A stretch of 37,368 nucleotides of DNA, from NCBI GenBank assembly GCA_028277345.1, contig JANQGM010000034.1, forward strand, positions 1 through 37,368, written 5' to 3'. Of this stretch, positions 8,458 through 15,911 are shown in pieces. The position numbers and the translations under genes were made by a program. Numbering within the stretch: the first letter of the stretch is position 1; each line of letters opens with the position of its first letter. This DNA comes from Candidatus Bipolaricaulota bacterium. GTDB taxonomy: Bacteria; Bipolaricaulota; Bipolaricaulia; UBA7950; UBA9294. The notes beneath the pieces are model-generated. The model searched no databases. It worked only from the letters and a program-made list of their open reading frames with translations, and was not told the origin of the DNA.

Positions 8458-8533
8458 GGGTCCATAGCTCAGCGGTTAGAGCAACCGGCTCATAACCGGT
8501 CGGTCCCAGGTTCGAATCCTGGTGGACCCACCA
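8458..8533 (+). tRNA. tRNA with CAU anticodon (Met or Ile2), CCA encoded
   Basis: A complete cloverleaf can be drawn. Acceptor arm is GGGTCCA (8458-8464) with TGGACCC (8523-8529), discriminator A8530 and encoded CCA 8531-8533. D arm is GCTC/GAGC. Anticodon stem is ACCGG/CCGGT around loop CTCATAA with anticodon CAT. T arm is CCAGG-TTCGAAT-CCTGG. The acceptor is fully paired, so this is not initiator tRNA. Whether it is elongator Met or the lysidine-modified Ile2 cannot be settled by eye. The GGCTCATAACC anticodon arm resembles some Ile2 tRNAs. The next coding region starts 2 nt after the CCA. Confidence 0.95.
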
Positions 8534-8534
8534 T

Positions 8535-9059
8535 ATGGAGAAACTCTTTGTTTACGTCGATGGTGTCGCAAAAGGAAACCCGGGCGAGGCGGCGATCGGC
8601 ATTGCGCTGACGGATCCCGATGGCAATGTGATCGACGAAGTGTCGAGATTGATCGGACGTGCGACAACGGACGTCGCCGAATATCAGGCGTTGATTGAGG
8701 CGTGCAAATTCGCGGCGATCCACAATCCGCGTTCCGTCATCTTCTTTACCGACAATCAGAAGGTGGCCAATCACATCAATCGGGTCTTTGAATCACGGGC
8801 TCCGCATATCAAACACCTGGTCGAAATGGCGGTCGGGTTGCTCAACCAGTTTCCGCGGTGGCGGGTGAACTATGTGGACCCCTATGCCAATGTTCGCGCT
8901 CCGCGGTTGGTCGAACGCGCCTTTCATCAGAACGTCAAGGTGCAGGTTGCCCGCGAGCGATTAGAGCTGATTCTCCGCTCCCGCGCCGCCGGGTTGTCTG
9001 ACAGCGGACTTCAGCGGTTGATCGATTTCGCGGAACGGCTTCAAGACGAGGAAGCCTGA
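8535..9059 (+). CDS. Ribonuclease HI-like protein with altered catalytic site
   Basis: The 174-aa protein has an RNase H domain over residues 1-135: [19 protein letters not shown] (first catalytic Asp and the GNPG turn), [13 protein letters not shown] (catalytic Glu) and [14 protein letters not shown] (catalytic Asp). The fourth acidic residue, normally in N-x2-A-D-x-L-A, is not where expected; here the segment reads [11 protein letters not shown], with Pro at the Asp position. A 40-residue helical tail follows ([28 protein letters not shown]). The start codon lies 2 nt after the tRNA CCA end, leaving no room for a separate ribosome-binding site. Its TGA overlaps the dtd ATG (TGATG). It may be a weak nuclease or only bind RNA-DNA hybrids. 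Confidence 0.82.
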   Translation: MEKLFVYVDGVAKGNPGEAAIGIALTDPDGNVIDEVSRLIGRATTDVAEYQALIEACKFAAIHNPRSVIFFTDNQKVANHINRVFESRAPHIKHLVEMAVGLLNQFPRWRVNYVDPYANVRAPRLVERAFHQNVKVQVARERLELILRSRAAGLSDSGLQRLIDFAERLQDEEA

Positions 9060-9502
9060 TGCGAATCGTTCTTCAACGCGTCACAGCGGCATCAGTGGAT
9101 GTGGAGGGGCAGTGCATCGCCCGTATCCAACGCGGGCTTCTGCTGCTCGTCGGCATCGCTCCGACCGACCACGAGGTCGATCTGGGGAAACTGGCGCGCA
9201 AGCTTTCTGATCTTCGGATTTTCGAAGATGACGAAGGGAAGATGAATCGATCGCTTCGGGATATCGATGGGAGTATCTTGGCGGTCTCCCAATTCACACT
9301 TTATGCGGATGCGAGCAAAGGGCGGCGTCCGAGTTTCATCAAGGCCGCTCCGCCGGACCTTGCGTCGCCTTTGTTCGATGACTTCGTGGCGGCATTGCGC
9401 GCGGAAGGCCATGACGTCCAGACGGGTCGGTTCGGCGCCAAGATGTCCGTTGCGCTTGAGAACGACGGTCCCGTGACGATCGTGCTTGAGGTTGCGGCCT
9501 GA
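9059..9502 (+). CDS. dtd: D-aminoacyl-tRNA deacylase
   Basis: Dtd hydrolyses D-aminoacyl-tRNAs (and Gly-tRNA-Ala), protecting translation. The 147-aa protein has both hallmark motifs: SQFTLYAD near residue 78 and [10 protein letters not shown] near residue 137 (the Gly-Pro motif that reads chirality), plus the usual start [15 protein letters not shown]. Length is standard. It overlaps the RNase H-like gene by one base, so the two are translationally coupled and both follow a tRNA gene, giving a small tRNA-quality theme. The intergenic space to rpmF holds a strong hairpin. Confidence 0.97.
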   Translation: MRIVLQRVTAASVDVEGQCIARIQRGLLLLVGIAPTDHEVDLGKLARKLSDLRIFEDDEGKMNRSLRDIDGSILAVSQFTLYADASKGRRPSFIKAAPPDLASPLFDDFVAALRAEGHDVQTGRFGAKMSVALENDGPVTIVLEVAA

Positions 9503-9530
9503 GCCGGGTCTGGCTAAACTGCACCTACGC

Positions 9531-9565
9531 AAAATGAACGTCCACTCCACGGAGTGGTTCGTTTT
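9531..9565 (+). terminator. Hairpin between dtd and rpmF (terminator or L32 leader)
   Basis: A stem CCACTCC (9542-9548) / GGAGTGG (9551-9557) is extended by GAA/TTC and AAAA/TTTT arms and ends in GTTTTG. It can terminate dtd transcription. Because the rpmF ribosome-binding site follows about 8 nt later, it may instead be a leader structure controlling L32. Confidence 0.55.
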
Positions 9566-9583
9566 GTTGGTGAAGGAGGAAAG

Positions 9584-9778
9584 ATGGCAGTCCCGAAATA
9601 TCGAACCTCGCGTTCCAAAGGTCGCATGCGCCGCAATCATTGGCGAAAGATGAGCGTGGCGGCGTCCAGCGAGTGTCCGCATTGCCACGAGACGAAACTG
9701 CCCCATCGAGCGTGCCCGCATTGTGGGTACTACAACGGGATGGAAATCGTCGCGCGCGCAACCCAGGACGATAACTAA
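9584..9778 (+). CDS. rpmF: 50S ribosomal protein L32
   Basis: The 64-aa protein is a standard L32: MAVPKYRTSRSKGRMRR at the N-terminus, then a zinc-ribbon with CPHC (near residue 29) and CPHCG (near residue 45), followed by YYNG. The ATG at 9584 has GAAGGAGGAAAG just upstream, better than the frame start at 9554. In many bacteria rpmF is followed by plsX and the fatty-acid genes; here it is followed by a terminator and an opposing small gene. Confidence 0.97.
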   Translation: MAVPKYRTSRSKGRMRRNHWRKMSVAASSECPHCHETKLPHRACPHCGYYNGMEIVARATQDDN

Positions 9779-9810
9779 GACACGACTTTAGCACGTTGAA
9801 ACGAGTATTG

Positions 9811-9837
9811 AGCGGCTCTAGGATTTCTTGAGCCGCT
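9811..9837. terminator. Terminator after rpmF, shared with convergent gene
   Basis: AGCGGCTC (9811-9818) pairs with GAGCCGCT (9830-9837) around an 11-nt loop, with TTTAC following on the plus strand. The hairpin also encodes the last residues and stop of the small gene on the minus strand. Confidence 0.65.
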
Positions 9838-10048
9838 TTACTTCTGTCTTGGCGCGTTTCTTCTCGATCTTGGCCTGTGCCTTCGTTCGCTCGATCTCGG
9901 GATCGCGCGGAATGTCGGATTGGCTCGCTTTCGCGCGCTTGCGCTGGATGAGGCGCAGGGCCAGCGATTTGCCGAATTGTCCGATAAATCCGGCGACCAA
10001 CGCGGCCAATACCCAGCGAAGCACGTTCCATACCTGTTCCCACGTCAT
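9818..10048 (-). CDS. Small single-pass membrane protein with basic tail
   Basis: This is a 76-residue reading frame: an aromatic start (MTWEQVWNVLRW), one membrane span (VLAALVAGFIGQF, residues 12-25), then a long, very basic helix-prone tail (KRAKASQSD ... KAQAKIEKKRAKTEVKRLKKS) that would lie in the cytoplasm and could contact nucleic acid or lipid head groups. I favour the ATG at 10046-10048; an upstream TTG at 10064-10066 would add six residues. No clear ribosome-binding site is seen. I recognise no family. The amino-acid pattern (one sharp hydrophobic stretch, then charge) supports a real gene rather than chance. Confidence 0.6.
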   Translation of the reverse strand: MTWEQVWNVLRWVLAALVAGFIGQFGKSLALRLIQRKRAKASQSDIPRDPEIERTKAQAKIEKKRAKTEVKRLKKS

Positions 10049-10111
10049 GAGTAAATGGTAGATCAATGCCGGGAAATCGACAAACCCATCGCTAGAACTC
10101 CATCAGACTTG

Positions 10112-10140
10112 TTGACAAGCATGAGATCCAGCTACAGAAT
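10112..10140 (+). promoter_or_regulatory. Promoter for the ftsZ-like gene
   Basis: TTGACA (10112-10117) is a perfect -35. After 17 nt comes CAGAAT (10135-10140), a four-of-six -10. The -35 sits inside the near-palindrome CTTGTTGACAAG, which could be a regulator site. Confidence 0.55.
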
Positions 10141-10158
10141 AGGAATGGGAGTGTGCGA

Positions 10159-11526
10159 ATGATGGATGAAACCAGGCTCGAAGGGACTGAACGCGGACCT
10201 CGCGACACCTGGCGAGCGGTACTTAACGCGATTGACGATCGAATTCTCCGCGCCTGTCTTCCGGGAGATCATCGGTCCGTTACGTTGACGGAGGATCAAA
10301 TCATCATCTCCGTTGATTCCGAGTTCAAAAAGGAGTACTGCCAACGAAAGATGGAGGGGCTGCGCGATGCGGTTGAGCGCGTGCTGGGCCCCCGCAACGT
10401 AGTGATCGGTGAACCGCCATTGGTGGAGCAGATGCGCGAACAGCAACAACACGTTCAACATGGTCCGAACGCTCGCATTCTCGTTATGGGCGTCGGGGAC
10501 GGTGGCGTCAATGCCATCGATCGCATGCGAAAAGAGCAACTGGAAGGCGTTCGCCTTCTTGCCGTCGACACCGATCGCCAAGTCTTGGAAGCTTCCGAGG
10601 TGACGGAAACACTTCAACTCGGGCTGGATATCACGGGCGGTCGCGGAACGGGCGGGGATGTCGATAAGGGACGCCGTGCAGCTGTCGAATCCCGCTGGGA
10701 GATTGCCAGTCTCGTGCGAGATATGGACTTGGTGTTCATCACAGCCGGGCTCGGTGGCGGTACGGGAAGCGGCGCGGCGCCCGTGATCGCGGAAATTGCC
10801 AAGGAGAACGGGGCGCTTACTGTGGGCGTTGTCACGCGTCCGTTTGCCTTTGAAGGAACCGTTCGGCAGCGCCATGCCGACGACGGTTTGCAAGAACTTC
10901 GCCACGCGGCCGACGTCTTGATTGTCATTTCCAACGACCGCTTGCTGGAGACGTCGGCTCGAGGCTTGCCGATGACCCAAGCCTTCGAACTCGCAGATGG
11001 GATTTTGCACCAGGGCGTGCGTGGAATCTCCGACCTGATTACCGTGCGCGGACTGATCAACCTGGATTTTGCGGACATTCGCTCCGTGCTGGCGAATGCG
11101 GGCGATGCCATGATGGGCATGGGGCGTGCCGATGGCGAACAACGCGCTGTCACGGCCGCGAAGCTGGCCAGCACCAATCCGCTCTTGGATGGAGAATCGA
11201 TCCGAGGCGCGCGGAAAATGATCATGAACGTGACGGGCGGCGACGATCTTACCTTGGGCGAGGTCATTTCGGCCGCCGATCACATTCGGAAGGCGGCGGC
11301 CACGGAGTGCGATTTGGTGTTTGGCGCCGTGGTGCGTCAGGAGTTTGAGAAGGACGTGCAGATCACCGTCATTGCCGCCGATTTTCAAGCGCCCGACCTT
11401 GTCGGAAAGGAAATCCGCCAGTCAGCCATGCGGGAGCGCATTCGCACGGACGAGAATCTGGATGTTCCCACCTTCCTCCGCCGTGAGAAGGCCGAACAGT
11501 CCGAGGAAACCTCCCTGGACGAATAG
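10159..11526 (+). CDS. FtsZ-family GTPase with extra N-terminal DnaA/DnaX-like domain
   Basis: The 455-aa protein has an FtsZ body from about residue 104: ILVMGVGDGGVNAIDRM (nucleotide loop; usual FtsZ has GGGGxN), the GTP signature GLGGGTGSGAAPVIAEIAKE, SNDRLL, the T7 synergy loop INLDFADIRSVL, and near the C-terminus the anchor-binding peptide LDVPTFLRR. Residues 15-85 are unusual: TWRAVLNAIDDRIL, a beta pair DQIIISVDSEFKKEY, then a helix ending in AVERVLGPRNVVI. This order and spacing resembles DnaA domain I and DnaX tau domain V. A Gln/His linker joins the parts. The ATG at 10159 is preferred (GGGAG at 7 nt) over GTG at 10153. It is followed 26 bp later by a response regulator. It is a polymerising GTPase by family; the role of the extra domain is inference. 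Confidence 0.88.
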   Translation: MMDETRLEGTERGPRDTWRAVLNAIDDRILRACLPGDHRSVTLTEDQIIISVDSEFKKEYCQRKMEGLRDAVERVLGPRNVVIGEPPLVEQMREQQQHVQHGPNARILVMGVGDGGVNAIDRMRKEQLEGVRLLAVDTDRQVLEASEVTETLQLGLDITGGRGTGGDVDKGRRAAVESRWEIASLVRDMDLVFITAGLGGGTGSGAAPVIAEIAKENGALTVGVVTRPFAFEGTVRQRHADDGLQELRHAADVLIVISNDRLLETSARGLPMTQAFELADGILHQGVRGISDLITVRGLINLDFADIRSVLANAGDAMMGMGRADGEQRAVTAAKLASTNPLLDGESIRGARKMIMNVTGGDDLTLGEVISAADHIRKAAATECDLVFGAVVRQEFEKDVQITVIAADFQAPDLVGKEIRQSAMRERIRTDENLDVPTFLRREKAEQSEETSLDE

Positions 11527-11552
11527 GGGACGTTCAGAAGAAAGGAATCGCC

Positions 11553-12242
11553 ATGCATGCCGGAAGCATCCTTGTTTGCGAGGACGATGTACGTATCTCC
11601 GAACTGCTTGTCGAAGCCCTTCAGAAGGACGGCTATCAGGTGCGCGCAGCGGGGACGATGCGGGAGGCGATCTACCTACTCAAGAGCTGGGTGCCCGATC
11701 TTATTTTGCTGGACATTATTCTTCCGGAATCGAATGACGCTGGCTGGGATTTGTTGCGGTGGATTCGAGACCGTAGCCTTGTTCCCATCATTCTTGTCTC
11801 TGCCTTGAGCCGGGCGGCCGATCGCGTCCGCGGTTTGCGGGCGGGAGCGGATGATTTCATCTCCAAACCGTTCCAACTCGACGAGGTGCTGGCACGCGTT
11901 GAAGCGATTCTGCGTCGTACGCAACCGAGGATCTCCGAACTGCGTCTTGATGTCGATGATCTGAGGAAGCAGGTCATCTACAAGGACAAGAAGGTCAAAC
12001 TGTCTCCCAAGGAGTATCGCTTGCTGAAGCTGCTGGTGTCGTCGCCAGGCCGCGTGTTCACGCATCAGGAAATCCTGACAGAGCTCTGGCCTCCTGATCC
12101 CGAGACGGGAGGGAAAACCTACGCCAATGCGCAGGATGTGCAGAAATATGTCTATCTGCTGCGCAAGAAGCTTGAGGCGGATCCGCAGGATCCGACGCTT
12201 GTCGTCACGGTTCGCGGGTTCGGCTATCGGCTCGACGTGTAG
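11553..12242 (+). CDS. OmpR-family two-component response regulator (orphan)
   Basis: The 229-aa protein has a receiver domain (residues 5-120) with acidic pocket E10-D11-D12, phospho-acceptor D54 in LILLDIILPES, S83 and K105 in ISKPF, then a winged-helix DNA-binding domain (KLSPKEYRLLKLLVSSPGRV ... NAQDVQKYVYLLRKKLE ... RGFGYRLD). All residues needed for phosphorylation are present. No histidine kinase is adjacent, so its partner is elsewhere. It lies 26 bp after the ftsZ-like gene with AGAAAGGA as ribosome-binding site, so the two are probably one transcript. A link to division control is possible but unproven. Confidence 0.93.
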   Translation: MHAGSILVCEDDVRISELLVEALQKDGYQVRAAGTMREAIYLLKSWVPDLILLDIILPESNDAGWDLLRWIRDRSLVPIILVSALSRAADRVRGLRAGADDFISKPFQLDEVLARVEAILRRTQPRISELRLDVDDLRKQVIYKDKKVKLSPKEYRLLKLLVSSPGRVFTHQEILTELWPPDPETGGKTYANAQDVQKYVYLLRKKLEADPQDPTLVVTVRGFGYRLDV

Positions 12243-12260
12243 TTACTTCTCAAGACCTTA

Positions 12261-13301
12261 TTAGATATCGCGAATATCAAGATAAAAGGGGCGTTGCGGA
12301 AACTCTTCCCCGCACAGCAAGCGTGCCATGGTGTTGTAGTGCAGAACCTCCTGAGGGAAGAAGCTGGGGAGCCGGGCCAACGGATCGTCGTCGTACATGA
12401 AAAGCGTGAGAATGTCGGTTCCCTCGGCGTAGGCGAACCGCCGCATCCGCTGAATGAGGTCCTTGAGCAGGGCCATCCCCTTGGGGCCGTGGCAGACGGG
12501 ATCGAAGAGCTGAAGATACGTGATTTGCTCTCCAACCCGAGGAATCCGAGGCACAGGGATGATGGAAGACAGGGGGTTGAGGACCTTGCCCAGTGTTCGA
12601 AGGGACGTCGGCATTCGTAAGACCCGCCCCTTGTAGATGCTGGAGAGGTCCCAGGCACTGACCTGTGCAAGCGAGCCCTTCTTCTCAAGCCGGAAAACGC
12701 CTCGTAGGTACCCCAATTCGGCGCCCTTGAGATAGGGCGAGGCGAAGTCACATGGCTTGAGGTTGCGTTCACCGACGAGCTCGTTGATTCGATCGATCTC
12801 GTTGTCGAGGGAATCAAGATGCGGATCGAGCTGCGGGACCGGACCGCGGAGTGCGGGAAGCGTGAGAATGTCAAAGGATGCGATCGGCTGCGCCCCTACT
12901 TTTGTCGACACGTTCATGGAATCGTGGTTGTCGGCCTTGACGTGTCCGTATACGAAGGCTGCGCCGGCGTCTTCCATCCCCTGGAGCGCCGTTCGCCACA
13001 AGCGGAACAATCCGCGCTTCATGCTGCGACGGTAGGTGGCCTCGCCGCGTAGGTCGTAGAAGTAAGCGGCTTTGCGAGGCCGGCCATCGATGAGGATGTC
13101 CTTGATCGCATAGGCCATGATGCCGACCAACTTCTCATGCTCTTCAGCAATGAGAACCTTGCTGCTCTCGTGAAGTTGGGAGCGGTAGAAATAATCATCC
13201 CGGTCGATGATGATCGAAATGCCCGTTCCTTGAGGGCTTTGTGCTTCTAAATGAAGAAGTGCGTCATTGTCTTCCCGGGTCGCCTCGCGAATGCGAAACA
13301 T
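12261..13301 (-). CDS. GNAT-family N-acetyltransferase-like protein
   Basis: The 346-aa protein starts with a clear GNAT segment: MFRIREATREDNDALLHLEAQ, then SSKVLIAEEHEKLVGIMAYAI (beta strands 2-4) and a region around YRRSMKRGLFRLWRTAL where acetyl-CoA would bind. The second half (from about residue 210) has GVFRLEKKGSLAQVSAWDLS and TDILTLFMYDDDPLARL and may be a second, degenerate GNAT domain, as in several double-GNAT enzymes. The classic Q/R-x-x-G-x-G/A loop is not obvious, so activity is uncertain. The ATG at 13299-13301 has AAAGGAAC upstream. It follows the PKD-protein gene by 11 bp on the same strand and is convergent with the response regulator (18 bp apart). Confidence 0.72.
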   Translation of the reverse strand: MFRIREATREDNDALLHLEAQSPQGTGISIIIDRDDYFYRSQLHESSKVLIAEEHEKLVGIMAYAIKDILIDGRPRKAAYFYDLRGEATYRRSMKRGLFRLWRTALQGMEDAGAAFVYGHVKADNHDSMNVSTKVGAQPIASFDILTLPALRGPVPQLDPHLDSLDNEIDRINELVGERNLKPCDFASPYLKGAELGYLRGVFRLEKKGSLAQVSAWDLSSIYKGRVLRMPTSLRTLGKVLNPLSSIIPVPRIPRVGEQITYLQLFDPVCHGPKGMALLKDLIQRMRRFAYAEGTDILTLFMYDDDPLARLPSFFPQEVLHYNTMARLLCGEEFPQRPFYLDIRDI

Positions 13302-13312
13302 GCAGTTCCTTT

Positions 13313-15820
13313 CTACTCGCCAATGAGAATGGTCTGCTGTGTTTGCGACACGGCGCCATGCTCGTCGATAACCACCAGGGTAACGATATACGTTCCGGGC
13401 TCGGAATAACAGTGCTCGGGAGCGATAGGGGTGGTTTCGGAGCATCCTGACGAGGTTCCCGGGCAATGCGTGTTATCTCCGAAGTCCCATGCGTAGTGAA
13501 CGATTCGTCCCAAAGGACTTGGATCGTACGATCCGGACGCATCGAACCGAACGCTGGCCACGCCGCACGCGGAGTCCTGAACCGCTGAGAATGCGGCCAC
13601 AGGCGGCGCATTCTGAACCGGAATCGTGAGGCGCCGCTCATCGGATGACACGTTGTCGTCGTCGCGCACGAGAACCGAGATCTCGTGATCCCCGTTGTCT
13701 TCGAAAGTGAAGGCAACTTCCTGGGACGATGCGGTGGAGCCATCGGGCAGACGCCACACCCACGAGCGAACGTCGCCGTCCGGATCAGTGGCTTGAGCCG
13801 TCAACACGACCTCCTCTCCATCGACGGGCGACGCTGGCGACCAGGTGACGCGCGTGACCTGAGGCGGGCGGTTGGTGACGGTGACGCGGATGCCTTCGGA
13901 CTCATGAGTGGATCCATCGTTATCCGTCACGCGGACTCGGACCATGTAGGTTCCGTCCTCGGGATAGGCATGAGACAGGATGGGAACGGACGTTTCGACT
14001 CCATACCCGTCACCCTCCGCCAGGCTCCACTCGTAACGCATGATTTCCCCGTTGGGGCTGAGGTCAAAGGAGGGTGTCGCATCAAACCGAAAGGACGTAC
14101 CCGTCGGCAGCACAGGGCCCTGTAGTGGTCGCAGCACGGCGCGTGGCGGGAGATCCTCGACGGTGATCGCAGCAGCAGCTTGATCGGTCGCACCTTTGTC
14201 GTCGGTAACCGTGAGCGTGATTTCCATCGTCCCTGAATCTTGGTAGACGTGACGCGGAGAGGGTTCCGGCGAGAAGGTGGCGTCTCCGAAGTGCCAGGAC
14301 CACTTGACGATTTCCCCGTCCGGATCGCGCGACAGGTCGCTCAAACTAAGGAGTTGCAGTTCCTTTGGCGAAAAGGTTGACAGAAGAAACTGTGCCACAG
14401 GGGCGAAGTTCACTTCAATCCAGCGCTCGAGCTGCGCACGTTCGCCTTGGTTGTCCTCAACCGTCAGCCGAAGGGTGATAAATCCGCCGCCATCGAAAAC
14501 GTGCTCAAGGATGGCGCTTGTCGATTCCTGATCATCGGTTCCGTCTCCATCCAGATCCCAGAGATAGCGAACGATCGTTCCATCCGGATCAATGGAATCG
14601 CTGGCATCGAGCTTGACGAGGGTTCCTTCATTGGGAGCTTCTGGGGTAACCGTGAAGGCGGGAATCGGACGCTGGCTGGCGATGCGAAGGGAGCGGGTTT
14701 GCATGGTCATTTCTCCGTGTGCATCTATGACATGCAACCCGATGATATAGTCGCCGTCTGTGGCATACGTGTGCTCAACCCGCTCGCCATAGCCCAGGCG
14801 TCCATCTCCGAAATCCCACTCCCAGTCGATAAGTTCCGAATCGTCATCACTCGATTCGTCTTGGAACAGAAGGCGATCGCCCGCGCGGGCGATGTCGGCT
14901 CCGTTTGCGGGAAAGACACTGAAATCGGCCAATGGTGGCGATGTCCACGTCACAGTAACGTCGTGTGCGATCGAGGTTTGCGCGCCCTTGGAGTCCGTCA
15001 GAACGAGGGTGATGGTGTAGGTGCCGGGAAGCAAATAGGCATGCGATACGATTTCGCCTTCCGCTGTGCCGCCATCACCGAAATCCCAGTGAAAGGACAT
15101 GATGGCATCGTTCTCATCGATCGACTGTGCGGCACTGTACTCCATAGGGATTCCGGGGCGAGCGATGATGTGGGACGTTGAGATGCGTGGAATGGGTGGA
15201 ACGTTGTAGGAGGCATTCTCCGTTCGCGGTGTGCCCAAGACGGCGCCTGGGAGCAGTGCGATGTCAGACGGCGTGTAGGTTCCCCAATTGGATGGAGAAT
15301 CCACCAGTTGATACTGGATGCGCTCCATGGACGTGAAGGGAGGGCGCCCGCGATGATCGGCGCCGGCCGGCCACGCCCCCGCTGTGTCGAGCGAGGGCGG
15401 AAGATTGGCGGTGTCGACGACACGCCCGAGCGCATCGAGCAAGGTGAGCGTTTCTCCCCGGTTGGTCAGGGCACCGGTGTAGATGAGATCCGCTTCGATT
15501 TCGGGAACGGCGGTATCCGATCCTCGTTCAAGCAAATAGTAGCCGGAATTCGGATCTTCGGCGGTGTGCGGAGGAAGGATGCCGTGCAGCCGGATTGTGG
15601 GCGCGCCATCCGAGGACGCCACGATCCATCCGGACATATCGATCGGTCGATCGGTCGTGTTGAAAAGCTCGATCCACTCGGCGGTGGCATCCCAGGAAGC
15701 GCCAGCCCAACAGATCTCATTGATGACAACGGTCAATGAAGGATCGTCGGGCGCCATGGTGGGAATGGCCGAAACGAATACGGAGGCCAGGGCTAGGTAT
15801 AGGATCGTACGTCGCCGCAT
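13313..15820 (-). CDS. Secreted lamin-tail and multi-PKD repeat protein
   Basis: This 835-aa protein has a signal peptide (MRRRTILYLALASVFVSAIP), then a lamin-tail (LTD) domain over about residues 28-170 (VVINEICWAGASWDATAEWIEL is its core, with GETLTLLDALGRVVDTA), and about seven PKD-type beta-sandwich repeats recognised by W-x-F/L-G/D-D-G, SHAY, HTY and HVY turns near residues 240-835. Some repeats drift from WDFGDG (for example WSLAEGDG and WRLPDGS). No sortase, TM or PEP-CTERM anchor follows the last repeat, so it is probably secreted or held non-covalently. PKD repeats mediate protein or polysaccharide contact; the LTD is common in environmental surface proteins. AAGGAGG stands before the ATG. 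No enzymatic domain is seen. Confidence 0.85.
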   Translation of the reverse strand: MRRRTILYLALASVFVSAIPTMAPDDPSLTVVINEICWAGASWDATAEWIELFNTTDRPIDMSGWIVASSDGAPTIRLHGILPPHTAEDPNSGYYLLERGSDTAVPEIEADLIYTGALTNRGETLTLLDALGRVVDTANLPPSLDTAGAWPAGADHRGRPPFTSMERIQYQLVDSPSNWGTYTPSDIALLPGAVLGTPRTENASYNVPPIPRISTSHIIARPGIPMEYSAAQSIDENDAIMSFHWDFGDGGTAEGEIVSHAYLLPGTYTITLVLTDSKGAQTSIAHDVTVTWTSPPLADFSVFPANGADIARAGDRLLFQDESSDDDSELIDWEWDFGDGRLGYGERVEHTYATDGDYIIGLHVIDAHGEMTMQTRSLRIASQRPIPAFTVTPEAPNEGTLVKLDASDSIDPDGTIVRYLWDLDGDGTDDQESTSAILEHVFDGGGFITLRLTVEDNQGERAQLERWIEVNFAPVAQFLLSTFSPKELQLLSLSDLSRDPDGEIVKWSWHFGDATFSPEPSPRHVYQDSGTMEITLTVTDDKGATDQAAAAITVEDLPPRAVLRPLQGPVLPTGTSFRFDATPSFDLSPNGEIMRYEWSLAEGDGYGVETSVPILSHAYPEDGTYMVRVRVTDNDGSTHESEGIRVTVTNRPPQVTRVTWSPASPVDGEEVVLTAQATDPDGDVRSWVWRLPDGSTASSQEVAFTFEDNGDHEISVLVRDDDNVSSDERRLTIPVQNAPPVAAFSAVQDSACGVASVRFDASGSYDPSPLGRIVHYAWDFGDNTHCPGTSSGCSETTPIAPEHCYSEPGTYIVTLVVIDEHGAVSQTQQTILIGE

Positions 15821-15911
15821 GGGGCCTCCTTACATGAACGGTGCATCCGCCTTCGGAAACCAGCGTAGCACAATCCACGCAGCCGACAAAGGACGTTTGT
15901 GTCGGCGGTTG

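Noticed and set aside
8458..8533. Initiator tRNA-fMet
   Set aside because: The first acceptor pair is G-C and the anticodon stem lacks the three G-C pairs in the initiator arrangement.
10132..11388. 418-aa minus-strand reading frame opposite the ftsZ-like gene
   Set aside because: A codon-bias shadow of a clear FtsZ gene; rich in His, Arg and Gly with no motif.
13313..15820. Possible sortase or PEP-CTERM anchored surface protein
   Set aside because: The C-terminus ends right after the last PKD repeat with no hydrophobic segment.
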